From Archangium violaceum Cb vi76 (GTDB lineage Bacteria; Myxococcota; Myxococcia; Myxococcales; Myxococcaceae), in the NCBI RefSeq assembly GCF_000733295.1, contig NZ_JPMI01000232.1:27574-91573 (forward strand): a DNA stretch of 64,000 bases, given 5' to 3'. A program made the translations under genes and the position numbers. Below are positions 50,298 to 59,061 of this stretch, one piece after another. A model generated the notes under the pieces. The model saw only the letters and a program-made list of their open reading frames with translations. It made no database searches and was not told the origin of the DNA. Every line of letters starts with the position of its first letter. Position 1 is the stretch's first letter.

Positions 50298-51650
50298 ATG
50301 AGGAAGGAAAGCCGTATGAGAATTCCAGGCAGGATGGCCGCGTGGCTTTGCGTGGGTGCGCTGGGGTTCGCGCAGCAGGCTCGTGCCGGCAATGACCCGT
50401 GGGATCGCTGGGACAGGGAGCGCCTCGAGCAGCCGTATGGTGAAGGCGAGGCGGACGAGATCTGCACGCTGGGCAACGCCGAGCGCCGGCAGCTGGCCGA
50501 TGACATCTACGAGTACAGCTACCGCGTGCGGGTGGGGCCTGGAGTGTATGACGTCATCACCCTGCACCGGGTGGTGCGGGAGCTGGGTCCGTGGTCACCG
50601 GTGCGCACGCAGAAGTCGATGTTCCTGGTGCATGGAGATGCCCTGGGGTTCCGGGGCGCGTTCCTCTCCAGCGCCGCGAGCCTGGAGGTGCCCACGAGTC
50701 AATCCATCGCCGTCTTCCTGGCGCGGCGGGGGGTGGACGTGTGGGGCATCGACCTGCGCTGGGTGCACGTTCCGAGTGGGACGAAGGACTTCTCCTTCAT
50801 GAAGGACTGGAACCTGGGCACGCACGCCCAGGACGTGGGCACGGGCCTGACGTTGGCGCGGACGGTGCGCGCGCTGACGGGGAACGGCGGCGACAAGATG
50901 AACCTGCTGGGCTGGAGCCGGGGGGCCACCATCTCCTACGCCTACCTGAATGGAGAGACGCAGCAGCCGCCGCACAATCGCCACGTGAGCGGCTTCATCC
51001 CCGTGGACATGGCCTACTCGTTGGCGCCCGGGGCCACGCTGGAGCGCCATGCGGCGTGTCTGACCCATACCGTGTTCGCGCAGGCCCAGACGGAGAGAAA
51101 GTACGAGGGTGGAGAGATCGGTCTGCTCCTCCAGGTCCTCGGCTCGTCCGCCATCAACAGTCCGGCGGAATCCTCGGTCCTTCTTCCGGGGAGCACGAAC
51201 CGGCAGGCGGCGCTCTTCTTCGGCTCCGCGACCCATGTGTTCCAGGTGCCGCTCCCCGTCATCCAGGGCTACCACTGGGCGGCGGGCCAGTTCAGCGAAG
51301 CGGGCGCTCCCACCGGGCTGGCGTGGACGGACGAGCGCTTCTTCTTCGACACCCTGGTCCAGGCCGCGCCCTACCAGAGCATCGGAGAGCAGGTGGACAC
51401 CTTCGCGATGTGGTGCGGTGCGCCGGACGTTCCGTATGACGACCACCTGGCGCGGGTGAAGGTGCCGGTGCTGTACGTGGGCGCCTCGGGTGGCGTGGGC
51501 GGCTACGGCCTGCACAGCCTCTCCCGGCTGGGCAGCACGGACGTCTCCACCCATATGGTTCCGGGCTACGGCCACGCGGACCTGTTCCTGGCCAGTGGAG
51601 CGCAGAACGTGGTGTGGGCGCCCATCCTCGACTGGGTGCAGCGCCACTGA
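50298..51650 (+). CDS. Secreted alpha/beta hydrolase
   Basis: A 450-aa protein with a signal peptide ('MAAWLCVGALGFAQQARA'). The nucleophile elbow is 'LGWSRGATISYAYL', the oxyanion 'MFLVHGDALGFRGAF', and a probable acid/His pair lies in 'YDDHLARVKVPVLYVGASGG' and 'VPGYGHADLFLASG'. It resembles large secreted esterases/lipase-like proteins of myxobacteria of unknown substrate. It starts at ATG 50298, preceded by AAGGGGGGGAG. It follows the GH5 gene after 118 nt and may be co-regulated, but no shared promoter was seen. Confidence 0.82.
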   Translation: MRKESRMRIPGRMAAWLCVGALGFAQQARAGNDPWDRWDRERLEQPYGEGEADEICTLGNAERRQLADDIYEYSYRVRVGPGVYDVITLHRVVRELGPWSPVRTQKSMFLVHGDALGFRGAFLSSAASLEVPTSQSIAVFLARRGVDVWGIDLRWVHVPSGTKDFSFMKDWNLGTHAQDVGTGLTLARTVRALTGNGGDKMNLLGWSRGATISYAYLNGETQQPPHNRHVSGFIPVDMAYSLAPGATLERHAACLTHTVFAQAQTERKYEGGEIGLLLQVLGSSAINSPAESSVLLPGSTNRQAALFFGSATHVFQVPLPVIQGYHWAAGQFSEAGAPTGLAWTDERFFFDTLVQAAPYQSIGEQVDTFAMWCGAPDVPYDDHLARVKVPVLYVGASGGVGGYGLHSLSRLGSTDVSTHMVPGYGHADLFLASGAQNVVWAPILDWVQRH

Positions 51651-51662
51651 GGCGCGGCGGAC

Positions 51663-52913
51663 TCAGGCGGTCGCCGCGGCCCGCCCCAGGCCCTCGGCCA
51701 CGGAGGTGAAGGCGTCCTTCGTCTTCACCCGCTCCTCGCCGAAGCGCTCGGTGTAGAGCCGGCGCACGGCGGGAATCTGCGAGGAGCCTCCCGTGAGGAA
51801 GACGGCGTCCACCTCGCCGGCTCCCGCGCAGCGCTCCAGCAGCCCCTCGGTGACCTGGCGCAGCTCGGCGAGCAGCGGCTCGGAGGCGGCCTCGAATTCA
51901 GCGCGGGTGATGGGCTCGTGCAGGTGGATGCGGGCCTCCTCGAAGTCGAGCGTGGCCTCTTCCCGCGAGGAGAGCTGGACCTTGACGGCCTCGATGGCGC
52001 GGAAGAGCCGGTAGCCGAGGTTGTCCATGACGAGGTCGTACAGGGCCTCGGCCTCGGCGGGCTTGTCGCTGGACTCGAGCATCAGCTCCAGCAGCTCCTG
52101 GGTGGACTTCTCGCGGATGAAGGACATCTCGTGCCAGGAGAGCAGCTTGGACATGACGTGCTGGGGCACGGCCAGCCGCTTGTCGCTGAAGCCCCGCACC
52201 TTGTAGGTGGAGCCGGCGCCGAAGCGGGGCAGGAGCTTGTAGCGCATGATTTCGGCGTCGAAGCGGTCACCGCCGATGCGCACGCCGGTGGAGCCCACCA
52301 CGTCCGCGCGCCGGTCCGGGTTGCCGCGGCGCGAGGGCCCCAGCCGCATGAGCGTGAGGTCCGTGGTGCCGGCGCCGAAGTCGGCCACGAGCACCAGCTC
52401 GTCGCGGGTGAGCTGGGCCTCGTACGAGAGCGCGGCGGCGATGGGCTCGATGAGGAACTGGACGTGGGTGAAGCCGGCGATTTCGGCGGCCTTGCGCAGG
52501 CGCTGCTCGGCGAGTGCATCCGCCTCGGGGTCCGGGGAGAAGAGGGCGGGGCGGCCGAGCACCACGGACTCGGGGGCACCGCCGGTGTGGGGAGCGGCGG
52601 CCTCGCGGACGCGGCGCAACAGCAGGGCGACGAGGTCCTCGATGAGCCAGGTGCGGCCGCGGATCTGCGTGGCGCGGAAGGAGGCGCTGTGCAGGAAGGA
52701 CTTCACGGACTGGATGAAGCGGCCCGTGTGGTCCTCGAGGTAGCGGGCGATGGCCGGGGCGCCCGTGTACACCTCGCGCTCGTCCTCGGGGAAGAAGATG
52801 ACGGAGCGGTAGAGGCGGGGATCGCTGTAGCCGGGCGAGATGGGGAGCACCGTCCCGTCCGGGAGGGCGATGGCGGTGTTGCTGGTTCCGAAGTCGAGTC
52901 CGCAGGCGGCCAT
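51663..52913 (-). CDS. Hsp70-family protein (YegD-like)
   Basis: A 416-aa protein with the actin-like ATPase fold: 'CGLDFGTSNTAIALPDG' (phosphate 1), 'VLVADFGAGTTDLTLMRLG' (phosphate 2) and 'AVFLTGGSSQIPAVRRLYTE' (adenosine motif). The substrate-binding domain of DnaK is absent, as in E. coli YegD. The role is unclear; it may be a small chaperone-like or metabolic ATPase. GGAGG before ATG 52913. The operon neighbour is a CHAD protein (60-nt gap). Confidence 0.88.
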   Translation of the reverse strand: MAACGLDFGTSNTAIALPDGTVLPISPGYSDPRLYRSVIFFPEDEREVYTGAPAIARYLEDHTGRFIQSVKSFLHSASFRATQIRGRTWLIEDLVALLLRRVREAAAPHTGGAPESVVLGRPALFSPDPEADALAEQRLRKAAEIAGFTHVQFLIEPIAAALSYEAQLTRDELVLVADFGAGTTDLTLMRLGPSRRGNPDRRADVVGSTGVRIGGDRFDAEIMRYKLLPRFGAGSTYKVRGFSDKRLAVPQHVMSKLLSWHEMSFIREKSTQELLELMLESSDKPAEAEALYDLVMDNLGYRLFRAIEAVKVQLSSREEATLDFEEARIHLHEPITRAEFEAASEPLLAELRQVTEGLLERCAGAGEVDAVFLTGGSSQIPAVRRLYTERFGEERVKTKDAFTSVAEGLGRAAATA

Positions 52914-52973
52914 GGGGGGGCCTCCTCTACGCGCAAACGGTGCGCATGGGTAGCACCGAGTGCAGGGCGGCCC

Positions 52974-53864
52974 TCAATCCAACAACTTGCGCAGGCCACG
53001 CGCCAGCCGCTCGGCGTGCCAGCGTTGTAACTCACGGGCAGTGAGGGCGGCGCGTTCGGCCCGCTCCTCGCGCACGTGCTCCTGCAGCGTGCGTGCGGCG
53101 GTGCGCTCGGCGGCGGTGCCCTTCGCGGCGAAACCCTCGAGCAGTCCCAACCGTACGTCCGAGTCGTGCAGCTCGCCCAGCAACTCCTGGAGGGGCACCA
53201 GCGTCTCCAGCATCGCCTCCATCCTCCGGCGCATGGCGGGCCGGAAGATCTCCGCCTCGTAACGGAGCTTCTTCACTTCCTTGCGCAGCTCATGGGCCGT
53301 GGCGGCATCCGGAGCGGCCGCGTAGTCCTCCATGAGCCGCTGCACCTCGCGCAGGCGGCGGCGGAGCTGACGGCGGACGCGCTGGCCTCCATATCGCCCG
53401 GGACCCTCCAACCGCTTCGCCTCGTCCAGGAGCGCGGGCACCGTCCGCTCGTCCCAGCGCTTCAGCACGCGCCGCAACTGCTTCTCCTTCGCGCCGAGCT
53501 GGGACTCCACGCTCGCGCGCAGCGCCTCGAATCCAGCCCGCTTCGCTGGCTTCTCCCTACGGGCCACCTGTTCCAGCCAGGCGCCCTGCACGTGGATGTC
53601 GCGCACCTCGCCCAGGGCGTCCTGGAGCTTCTTCACCTCGCGCTCCAGCGGTGCCAGCCCGCCCAGACGGCGGAACACCTTCAACGCCGCGCGCAGGCGG
53701 CGGGTGGCCACGCGCATGTCATGGACACCGTCCTCGGTGAGCTGACCGTCGAGGGCGTCCTGCTCGTGGCGCACATCGGCCAGGCGGCTGGAGACGAGGC
53801 GGCGGGCGGCCTCTTCCAGGCGGCTGTCCGGGCCGAGCCCGCGGATGGGAGTGGGGCGAGGCAT
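52974..53864 (-). CDS. CHAD domain protein (polyphosphate-binding)
   Basis: A 296-aa helical protein from ATG 53864. It carries the conserved His/Arg array of CHAD domains: 'VHDMRVATRRLRAALKVFRR' near the N-terminus and 'AHELRKEVKKLRYEAEIFRP' in the second half, with 'GELHDSDVRLGLLEGF' (His-Asp-x-D). CHAD proteins bind inorganic polyphosphate through these basic residues. The gene starts 13 nt after the inorganic pyrophosphatase gene stop, which suggests that both belong to phosphate/polyphosphate metabolism. No CYTH triphosphatase domain is fused. Confidence 0.85.
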   Translation of the reverse strand: MPRPTPIRGLGPDSRLEEAARRLVSSRLADVRHEQDALDGQLTEDGVHDMRVATRRLRAALKVFRRLGGLAPLEREVKKLQDALGEVRDIHVQGAWLEQVARREKPAKRAGFEALRASVESQLGAKEKQLRRVLKRWDERTVPALLDEAKRLEGPGRYGGQRVRRQLRRRLREVQRLMEDYAAAPDAATAHELRKEVKKLRYEAEIFRPAMRRRMEAMLETLVPLQELLGELHDSDVRLGLLEGFAAKGTAAERTAARTLQEHVREERAERAALTARELQRWHAERLARGLRKLLD

Positions 53865-53877
53865 GCGTCCTGTCTCC

Positions 53878-54423
53878 CTAACGCCGGGCCTTCGTCTCGT
53901 ACGTGGTGGCGGCCTTGCCGACCATCTTCTCGGCGGCCTCCGCTCCTTCCCAGCCGAGGATGCGCACGTCCTTGTCCGCGAAGGCCACGGCGGCGGTGAA
54001 GAAGTGCTCCAGCTCCTGGCGCTCCCGGCGCGACAGGTCCTGGATGGAGCCCAGGTTCTCCGCGCGCGCCGCGATGACGGGGACGACGAGCAACCGGTCA
54101 TTGCGCTCCCGGCCACCGCCCCGCTTCTTCTGGTCCACCTTCAGCACTCCGAGCGCGCGGCAGGGGAGCACCACACCGGGGTAGGTGGATTGATCCCAAT
54201 ACACCAGCGCGTCGAGCGGGTCTCCGTCCGAGGCCTCGGTGCTGGGGACGAAGCCCCAGTCGAAGGGATAGCGCAGTCCGTGCACCAGGGGCCGGGAGAC
54301 GGTGAAGACGCCGAGCTTCGGCTCGTACTTCAGCTTCACCGTGGAGGCCCGGGGCGACTCGACGACGACGTGGAAGGCGCCGTCCCTGCCGCGCAGGGGA
54401 ATGCGGGTGAGGTCCGTGGTCAT
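53878..54423 (-). CDS. ppa: Inorganic pyrophosphatase
   Basis: A 181-aa family I pyrophosphatase from ATG 54423; an in-frame extension to 54459 is less likely. 'YPFDWGFVPSTEASDGDPLD' carries the metal-binding Asp cluster, followed by 'DQKKRGGG' (Lys/Asp region) and 'ELEHFFTAAVAFADKDV'. It is similar in length to E. coli Ppa (176 aa). It hydrolyses pyrophosphate to two phosphates in the cytoplasm. It sits immediately upstream of the CHAD gene and appears co-transcribed. Confidence 0.93.
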   Translation of the reverse strand: MTTDLTRIPLRGRDGAFHVVVESPRASTVKLKYEPKLGVFTVSRPLVHGLRYPFDWGFVPSTEASDGDPLDALVYWDQSTYPGVVLPCRALGVLKVDQKKRGGGRERNDRLLVVPVIAARAENLGSIQDLSRRERQELEHFFTAAVAFADKDVRILGWEGAEAAEKMVGKAATTYETKARR

Positions 54424-54506
54424 GGTGTCGAGGCTCGGACGGACTGTCCCCGGGGACAAGTGTCCCCGGAGGAGAGTTTCACCTCGACAACCTTCGAGGC
54501 CCGCCG

Positions 54507-54983
54507 TCAGGGCGTGGCGGAGGCCAGGAGCGAACGCTTCGCGGCGCGAGCGGAGCCGAGGCCGCCAAGGGTGTACCAGAGCACGGTGAAGAAGGCGGTG
54601 GAGCGCTTCGCGCGGCTGGGGCGCTCGCCGAGCCCGAGGTAGGGCGGGAGCACCACGGCGCCGAGGCCCGCGAGCGCACCGAGGAAGGCGCCACGCAGGT
54701 AGATGTGGCGTGGGCGGCCCATGGCGACGAGGGCGTAGTACAGGGTGTTGCTCAGCAGGTCGCCGATGAGGCTCTGCTGGTACAGCGCGCGGCCATGGGG
54801 CGTGGGCAGGCCGAGCCGCTTGGAGAGCTTCTTGATGGAGCGCATGCCGAGCACATCCATGCGTGGAGGATGTTTGAGCACGGCGCGCGCGCCCTGGTGC
54901 ACGAGCGTGAGGGAGACGGCGCCCGCGAGACCGGGGCCGAGAGATTGGAAGAAGCCGCGAGGTTGGGTGACGAGCTCACTCAT
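54507..54983 (-). CDS. Small membrane protein, function unknown
   Basis: A 158-aa protein from ATG 54983. Hydrophobic helices are at about 13-30 and 75-90, with a longer membrane stretch at 95-118 ('YLRGAFLGALAGLGAVVLPPYL') and another near 125-140. The loops are Arg/Lys-rich ('LGMRSIKKLSKRLGLPTPHG'). No family is recognised. It lies between two hairpins that may isolate its transcription. Confidence 0.7.
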   Translation of the reverse strand: MSELVTQPRGFFQSLGPGLAGAVSLTLVHQGARAVLKHPPRMDVLGMRSIKKLSKRLGLPTPHGRALYQQSLIGDLLSNTLYYALVAMGRPRHIYLRGAFLGALAGLGAVVLPPYLGLGERPSRAKRSTAFFTVLWYTLGGLGSARAAKRSLLASATP

Positions 54984-55004
54984 GGTGCCCCTCAAGCCAG
55001 GCAC

Positions 55005-55036
55005 CGGGCCCGCGGTGTTCCCATCCCGCGGGCCCG
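55005..55036 (-). terminator. GC-rich hairpin after the SDR-GST pair
   Basis: Perfect 11-bp stem CGGGCCCGCGG / CCGCGGGCCCG around a 10-nt loop, downstream of the GST gene. There is no T tract. It resembles the hairpin after dps at 56590 (both carry GGGCCCGCG arms), so this may be a recurrent terminator type in this genome. It could also be a simple processing site. Confidence 0.5.
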
Positions 55037-55057
55037 CCTGTCCGGCGGGTGGGCGGG

Positions 55058-55684
55058 TTACTTGATGTCCGGCACCTTCATGCCGCGCTGCACCGCCGGG
55101 CGGGCGGCCACGGTGTCCATCCAGCGCCGCACGTTGGCCACCGCCGGCAGCAGCTCCGGGTAGTACTGCGTCGCGCCGGCCAGCCACGGGTACGTGGCGA
55201 TGTCCGCCACCGAGTACTCGGGCGCGAGGAACTCGTGCTGCGCCAGGTGCTTGTCCATCACCCCCAGGATGCGCTCGGACTCCTTCGTGTAGCGCTCGAT
55301 GGCGTACGGAATCTTCTCCGTGGCGAAGCGCTTGAAGTGGCCGAGCTGCCCCAGCATGGGCCCCACGGCGCTCATCTGGAACATCAGCCACTGCACCGCC
55401 TCGGAGCGCGCGCGCGGGTCCGCCGGCAGCAGCTTCCCCGTCTTCTCGGCCAGGTAGAGCAGGATGGCGCCGGACTCGAAGACGGACAGCGGCTTTCCGC
55501 CCGGACCCTGGGGGTCCACGATGGCCGGAATCTTGTTGTTGGGATTGATGGCGAGGAACTCGGGCTTGAACTGGTCACCCTTCGTGATGTCCACCACGTG
55601 GGCCTTGTAGGGCAGCCCCAGCTCCTCCAACGCGATGGACACCTTGCGCCCGTTGGGCGTCGTGAACGTGTAGAGATCGATCAT
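55058..55684 (-). CDS. Glutathione S-transferase family protein (YfcG-like)
   Basis: A 208-aa protein from ATG 55684. The N-terminal thioredoxin-like domain reads 'IDLYTFTTPNGRKVSIALEE' and 'FLAINPNNKIPAIVDPQGPG' with the cis-Pro, followed by an all-helical domain ('KRFATEKIPYAIERYTKESE', 'YSVADIATYPWLAGATQYY'). The Thr-rich 'TTPNGRK' active-site motif is that of YfcG/nu-class disulfide reductases, which use glutathione. It is coupled to the SDR gene by a 4-nt overlap, so they may act on the same substrate or stress. Confidence 0.9.
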   Translation of the reverse strand: MIDLYTFTTPNGRKVSIALEELGLPYKAHVVDITKGDQFKPEFLAINPNNKIPAIVDPQGPGGKPLSVFESGAILLYLAEKTGKLLPADPRARSEAVQWLMFQMSAVGPMLGQLGHFKRFATEKIPYAIERYTKESERILGVMDKHLAQHEFLAPEYSVADIATYPWLAGATQYYPELLPAVANVRRWMDTVAARPAVQRGMKVPDIK

Positions 55685-56544
55685 CGTCCCACTCCCGTCA
55701 GCTCGGCGCTCTTGCGCCACAGCTTCTCGGCGCCCTCGTCGCTCTGGGCGGCCTTGGATTCACGAACCACCTTGCTCTTGATGAAGTACTTCGCGCTCAC
55801 TCCCTCCACCTCGGGCGAGGAGGCCAGGTACACCGAGGTGCGGGCGCCGCCCTCGGCGGAGAGCATGAAGGGCGCGGCCAGCTTCACCAGGTGCTTGAAG
55901 ATGCCCTCGGAGTTGAGGCCGAAGCCGGTCCGCACCACGCCGGGATGCAGGCTGTTGACCGTCACCTTCGTGCCCTCCAGCCGTTTGGACAGGCCACGGG
56001 TGAAGAGGATGTTGGCCAGCTTCGAGTTGCCATAGACCTTCATGCCGCTGTAGCCGCCGCGCTCGGCCTGAGGGTCCTCGAGGAAGTCGAGCGAGCCCAT
56101 GCGGTGCCCCTCGGAGGCCACGTTCACCACGCGCGAGGGGCCGCTCGCCTCGAGCAGCTCCAGCAGCAGGTGGGTGAGCAGGAAGTGGGAGAGGTGGTTG
56201 GTGGCGAAGGTGGCCTCGAAGCCGTCGGGCGTCACCTTGCGGCGGTCGAGCATGAGGCCCGCGTTGTTGAGCAGCACATCCAGCCGCGAGTACCTGGCCC
56301 GGAAATCCTTCGCGAGCTGGTGGACGGACGCCAGCGAGGTGAGATCGGCGAGGAGCAGACCCAGCTTCGCGTCGGGCACGGTGCGGCGCACCTCGGCGAG
56401 CGCGGCCTCGCCCCGGCTCTTGTCACGTCCCGACAGCACCACGGTGGCCCCCGCGCGCGCGAGCGCCCGGGCCGACTCCAGCCCGATGCCCGAGGTGGCT
56501 CCAGTGATGAGGCAGACCTTCCCTTGCATGTGTCCCGGCGTCAT
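55681..56544 (-). CDS. Short-chain dehydrogenase/reductase (retinol dehydrogenase-like)
   Basis: A 287-aa Rossmann enzyme. 'VCLITGATSGIGLESARALA' gives TGxxxGIG for NADP(H), 'RLDVLLNNAGLM' the NNAG motif, and 'YGNSKLANILFTRGLS' the catalytic Tyr-x-x-x-Lys. The C-terminal region is typical of the RDH11-14/WWOX-like subgroup. Substrate unknown. It starts at ATG 56544 with GGAGGG about 10 nt upstream. Its stop overlaps the GST start by ATGA. Confidence 0.9.
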   Translation of the reverse strand: MTPGHMQGKVCLITGATSGIGLESARALARAGATVVLSGRDKSRGEAALAEVRRTVPDAKLGLLLADLTSLASVHQLAKDFRARYSRLDVLLNNAGLMLDRRKVTPDGFEATFATNHLSHFLLTHLLLELLEASGPSRVVNVASEGHRMGSLDFLEDPQAERGGYSGMKVYGNSKLANILFTRGLSKRLEGTKVTVNSLHPGVVRTGFGLNSEGIFKHLVKLAAPFMLSAEGGARTSVYLASSPEVEGVSAKYFIKSKVVRESKAAQSDEGAEKLWRKSAELTGVGR

Positions 56545-56589
56545 CCGGTAGAACCCTCCAGAAATGAGGGCCCTCTATAATGCACCGGG

Positions 56590-56619
56590 GGGCCCGCGCG
56601 CACGCCGACGCGCGGGCCC
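56590..56619 (-). terminator. GC-rich hairpin after dps
   Basis: Perfect 11-bp stem GGGCCCGCGCG / CGCGCGGGCCC with an 8-nt loop, lying just past the dps stop (56630) and before the SDR gene. There is no T tract; it is probably a terminator or an mRNA-stabilising stem. Confidence 0.55.
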
Positions 56620-56629
56620 TGGGCCGGGC

Positions 56630-57187
56630 TCAGGCGTTGGGCGCGGTGCCGCGCTCCTCGATGATGGTGGGGGGAGCGACCTCCTCGCGGTCCGTGGCGG
56701 CCGAGCCGTACAGGTGGCTCTCGAGGAACCAGAGGTCCTGCTCCACCTCGCCGAGGACCCGGGTGAACAGATCCTCGGTGACCGGGTCGTTGAGATCGCC
56801 CGCGCGCTGGATGCCGCCGCGGAGGGTGGAGGCGTAGATGGTGACGCGGTCCACGAGCACGCGCACGTGGTCATCGCCATTCACCGCGCTCAGGTCGTAC
56901 TCCTCCAGCTCGCTGTTCTTGACGGCCAGGCGGATGGTGCCCTGGGCGTAACCCCCGAGGGCGCCCGCGCGCTCGGCGAACTCGTCGGCTTGTTTGCGCA
57001 CGTGATCGGCCACGTCGTCGAAGAGCTCATGGCGGCTGATGAAGTCCTTGCCCCGGATGTTCCAGTGGGCCTGCTTCACCTGCCAGTGCAGGTCGATGGA
57101 CGTGGCGAGGCAGACGTTGAGCAGCTCGATGAGCTCCGCGCGGGACTCGCGTGGCAGGTTGATATGGCTGGGGAACTTCGTGGTCAT
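56630..57187 (-). CDS. dps: Dps-family DNA starvation/ferritin-like protein
   Basis: A 185-aa protein. The ferroxidase-type ligands are in 'IDLHWQVKQAHWNIRGKDFI' (His residues) and 'HELFDDVADHVRKQADEFAE' (Asp/Glu pair), the classical intersubunit iron site. The four-helix bundle pattern and length fit Dps dodecamers, which bind iron and often DNA during stress. The N-terminus is short ('MTTKFPSHINL') with few Lys, so DNA binding may be weak; the C-terminal tail carries extra Glu/Pro ('EEVAPPTIIEERG'). It is a single-gene unit with a hairpin downstream. Confidence 0.92.
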   Translation of the reverse strand: MTTKFPSHINLPRESRAELIELLNVCLATSIDLHWQVKQAHWNIRGKDFISRHELFDDVADHVRKQADEFAERAGALGGYAQGTIRLAVKNSELEEYDLSAVNGDDHVRVLVDRVTIYASTLRGGIQRAGDLNDPVTEDLFTRVLGEVEQDLWFLESHLYGSAATDREEVAPPTIIEERGTAPNA

Positions 57188-57377
57188 GCGTCATCCCTCG
57201 TCGTGGTTCCGACCGGCCACGAAAGCCGATGGTTTCTTCAGACGGTGGGGATGACGGGGGGCTCGCGCCAACCCGCTCGCGCACGTCCGGAGGGCAGGCG
57301 GGCGTGAGGGGGGGCCGGGCGTGCGAGCCCTCTCCCGGTCTGTATCATCCCTTCTCCGCTGTGTCCGGGAGGAGCAC

Positions 57378-59057
57378 ATGGGGTGGAAGCCGATCATGCG
57401 CGGTGTGCTGTGCGGTCTGGCCGTGCTGCTGCAGGCGTGCGCGGTGGGGCATGGGGCTTCAAGTGCGTTGTTGCTTTCGACGGCATGGGTTCCCGAGGAC
57501 TCACCGGCCGGGGTGTTGCTCCGCGAGTCGCACAGGGCGGAGACGGAGCTGTCCGAAGCCCGACGCGCGGAGGCCGAATGCGCGCTGGGACAGGTATGGG
57601 GTCTTGTCCGTGGCGTGGATGAAGTGGGCGCACGGGTCGAAGTGCGCTTCTGGGCACACGAGGGGACGCTGACGCTGCTCTCCCATCGAACCTTGGGAGG
57701 TCTGGAGCGGGCGCAGCCGGTGGCCGAGGCCACCTTCGGGAAGCGCTTCCGGTCTCAGCTCACGTCCTACGTCGGCGAGCGGGCCGGGGAGGTCCTCTTC
57801 ACGCTGTACCGGCAGCAATTGGAGTGGCGCGTGGACTTCCGAGGGGGTCCGGACACTCCCCGGCCACCGGAGGCGAAGACCCAACCGGTGAGGCGCGAGG
57901 GGGTCTCGGTGGGGACCTATGCCGCCATCACCCGTGTGGCCGGGGAGATGGTGCGCCTGCTGGGAGGACCCTCCGGGCGAGAGGCTTCCTTCATCGCAAC
58001 GGTGACGCTGGAGGATGATGGGGTGTCTGGCTGGGAGCCAGGCTTTCAGGAGGGCGCGGGCCGGGAGGTGGGCTTGGCTGGACGGGAGCGTCTCCAGGGG
58101 GAGCTCATCCAGGCACTGCTGCCCTTCACACATGGAGTGGGGCCGCGGGAGGTGCGCCTCACACTCCAGGGGGTGCTCCGTCCGGGCGAGTCCGCCGCGA
58201 GCTGGCGGGTGGTGGTGGCGGAGACGCTCCATCCGGAAACACCGAGTGGCGCGGATGCGGACCTCATCGCCGAGTATCGGACCCTGCACGAGTCCATCCT
58301 GCGGGAATGGCGTGAGGAGGTCGCGGACTCGGGCCGGTTGGCGGTGCGCATCGGCGCGGAGGAGTTGGCCTTCTGGGTCGTCGGCGGCGTGGTGGTGCAC
58401 GGGGGCGGCGCCATCTTCAAGGCGGTAGCGCCCAGACTGCTGGAGATCCTCCGTCGGGGTGGTGCGAGGGTCCGAGGGTGGTTGGACACTCTCCTTCAAC
58501 GGCTTACCAAGGTGGAGCGGGATGCCTTCAAGTCGCTCTGGGAGAGGGTGGATGTGCGAGGTGCCCGCCCTCTCTCCAAGTCCGAGGAGCGCGAGCTGCG
58601 CAGACTCGCGAAGCGGCTCGAGGAGCTCGTTGACGCGCCGTTGAACAAGGATGAGAAGAAGAAGCTCAGGGATCGGGCTCGTGCAAACTTCCGGCAGTTC
58701 CATCCAGAGCTCGCAGAGGCAATGAAGCTTGGAGAGGATGGTTTGTATGAGATTCATCACCGGTGTCCTCTCGAATACGCCCATCTTCTTGTTGGAGAAG
58801 ACATCAATGCCCGAAAGAATCTCGTTGCCCTGGCACAGCCCGTCCATCGCCGCATCAACATCCTATGGGCGAAGTTCCGCAAGGAGCGTGGTGGCTCGGA
58901 AGTGCATCCCGATGAAGTGAAGAAAATGGCGGAGCTCATCGACCGGCATTTCCAACGTTGGTACGACGTGCTTTACGACTCACCTTCCGCGTCGGCGCTG
59001 GATGCTGCGATGGAGATGGCTCTCAGGGATGTGGAGTTGCTGATTGTAAAGGGGTGA
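57378..59057 (+). CDS. SitA-like lipoprotein toxin candidate with C-terminal His-His nuclease-like tip
   Basis: A 559-aa protein from ATG 57378, with GGGAGGAG upstream. It is a lipoprotein: the signal ends in LQAC (Cys21). The long middle part is of unknown fold, with a hydrophobic stretch ('ELAFWVVGGVVVHGGGAIFKA') near residues 330-355 and a helical linker rich in Lys/Arg. The C-terminal tip has H460-H461 in 'YEIHHRCPLEYAHLL', then 'NARKNLVALAQPVHRRINILW', the layout of HNH-type/TIGR02269-style myxobacterial lipoprotein tips. GC falls in this tip and in the next gene. The neighbour, 4 nt downstream, encodes a SUKH-like protein. SitA toxins spread by TraAB outer-membrane exchange have just this organisation. 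Confidence 0.68.
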   Translation: MGWKPIMRGVLCGLAVLLQACAVGHGASSALLLSTAWVPEDSPAGVLLRESHRAETELSEARRAEAECALGQVWGLVRGVDEVGARVEVRFWAHEGTLTLLSHRTLGGLERAQPVAEATFGKRFRSQLTSYVGERAGEVLFTLYRQQLEWRVDFRGGPDTPRPPEAKTQPVRREGVSVGTYAAITRVAGEMVRLLGGPSGREASFIATVTLEDDGVSGWEPGFQEGAGREVGLAGRERLQGELIQALLPFTHGVGPREVRLTLQGVLRPGESAASWRVVVAETLHPETPSGADADLIAEYRTLHESILREWREEVADSGRLAVRIGAEELAFWVVGGVVVHGGGAIFKAVAPRLLEILRRGGARVRGWLDTLLQRLTKVERDAFKSLWERVDVRGARPLSKSEERELRRLAKRLEELVDAPLNKDEKKKLRDRARANFRQFHPELAEAMKLGEDGLYEIHHRCPLEYAHLLVGEDINARKNLVALAQPVHRRINILWAKFRKERGGSEVHPDEVKKMAELIDRHFQRWYDVLYDSPSASALDAAMEMALRDVELLIVKG

Positions 59058-59061
59058 AGAC

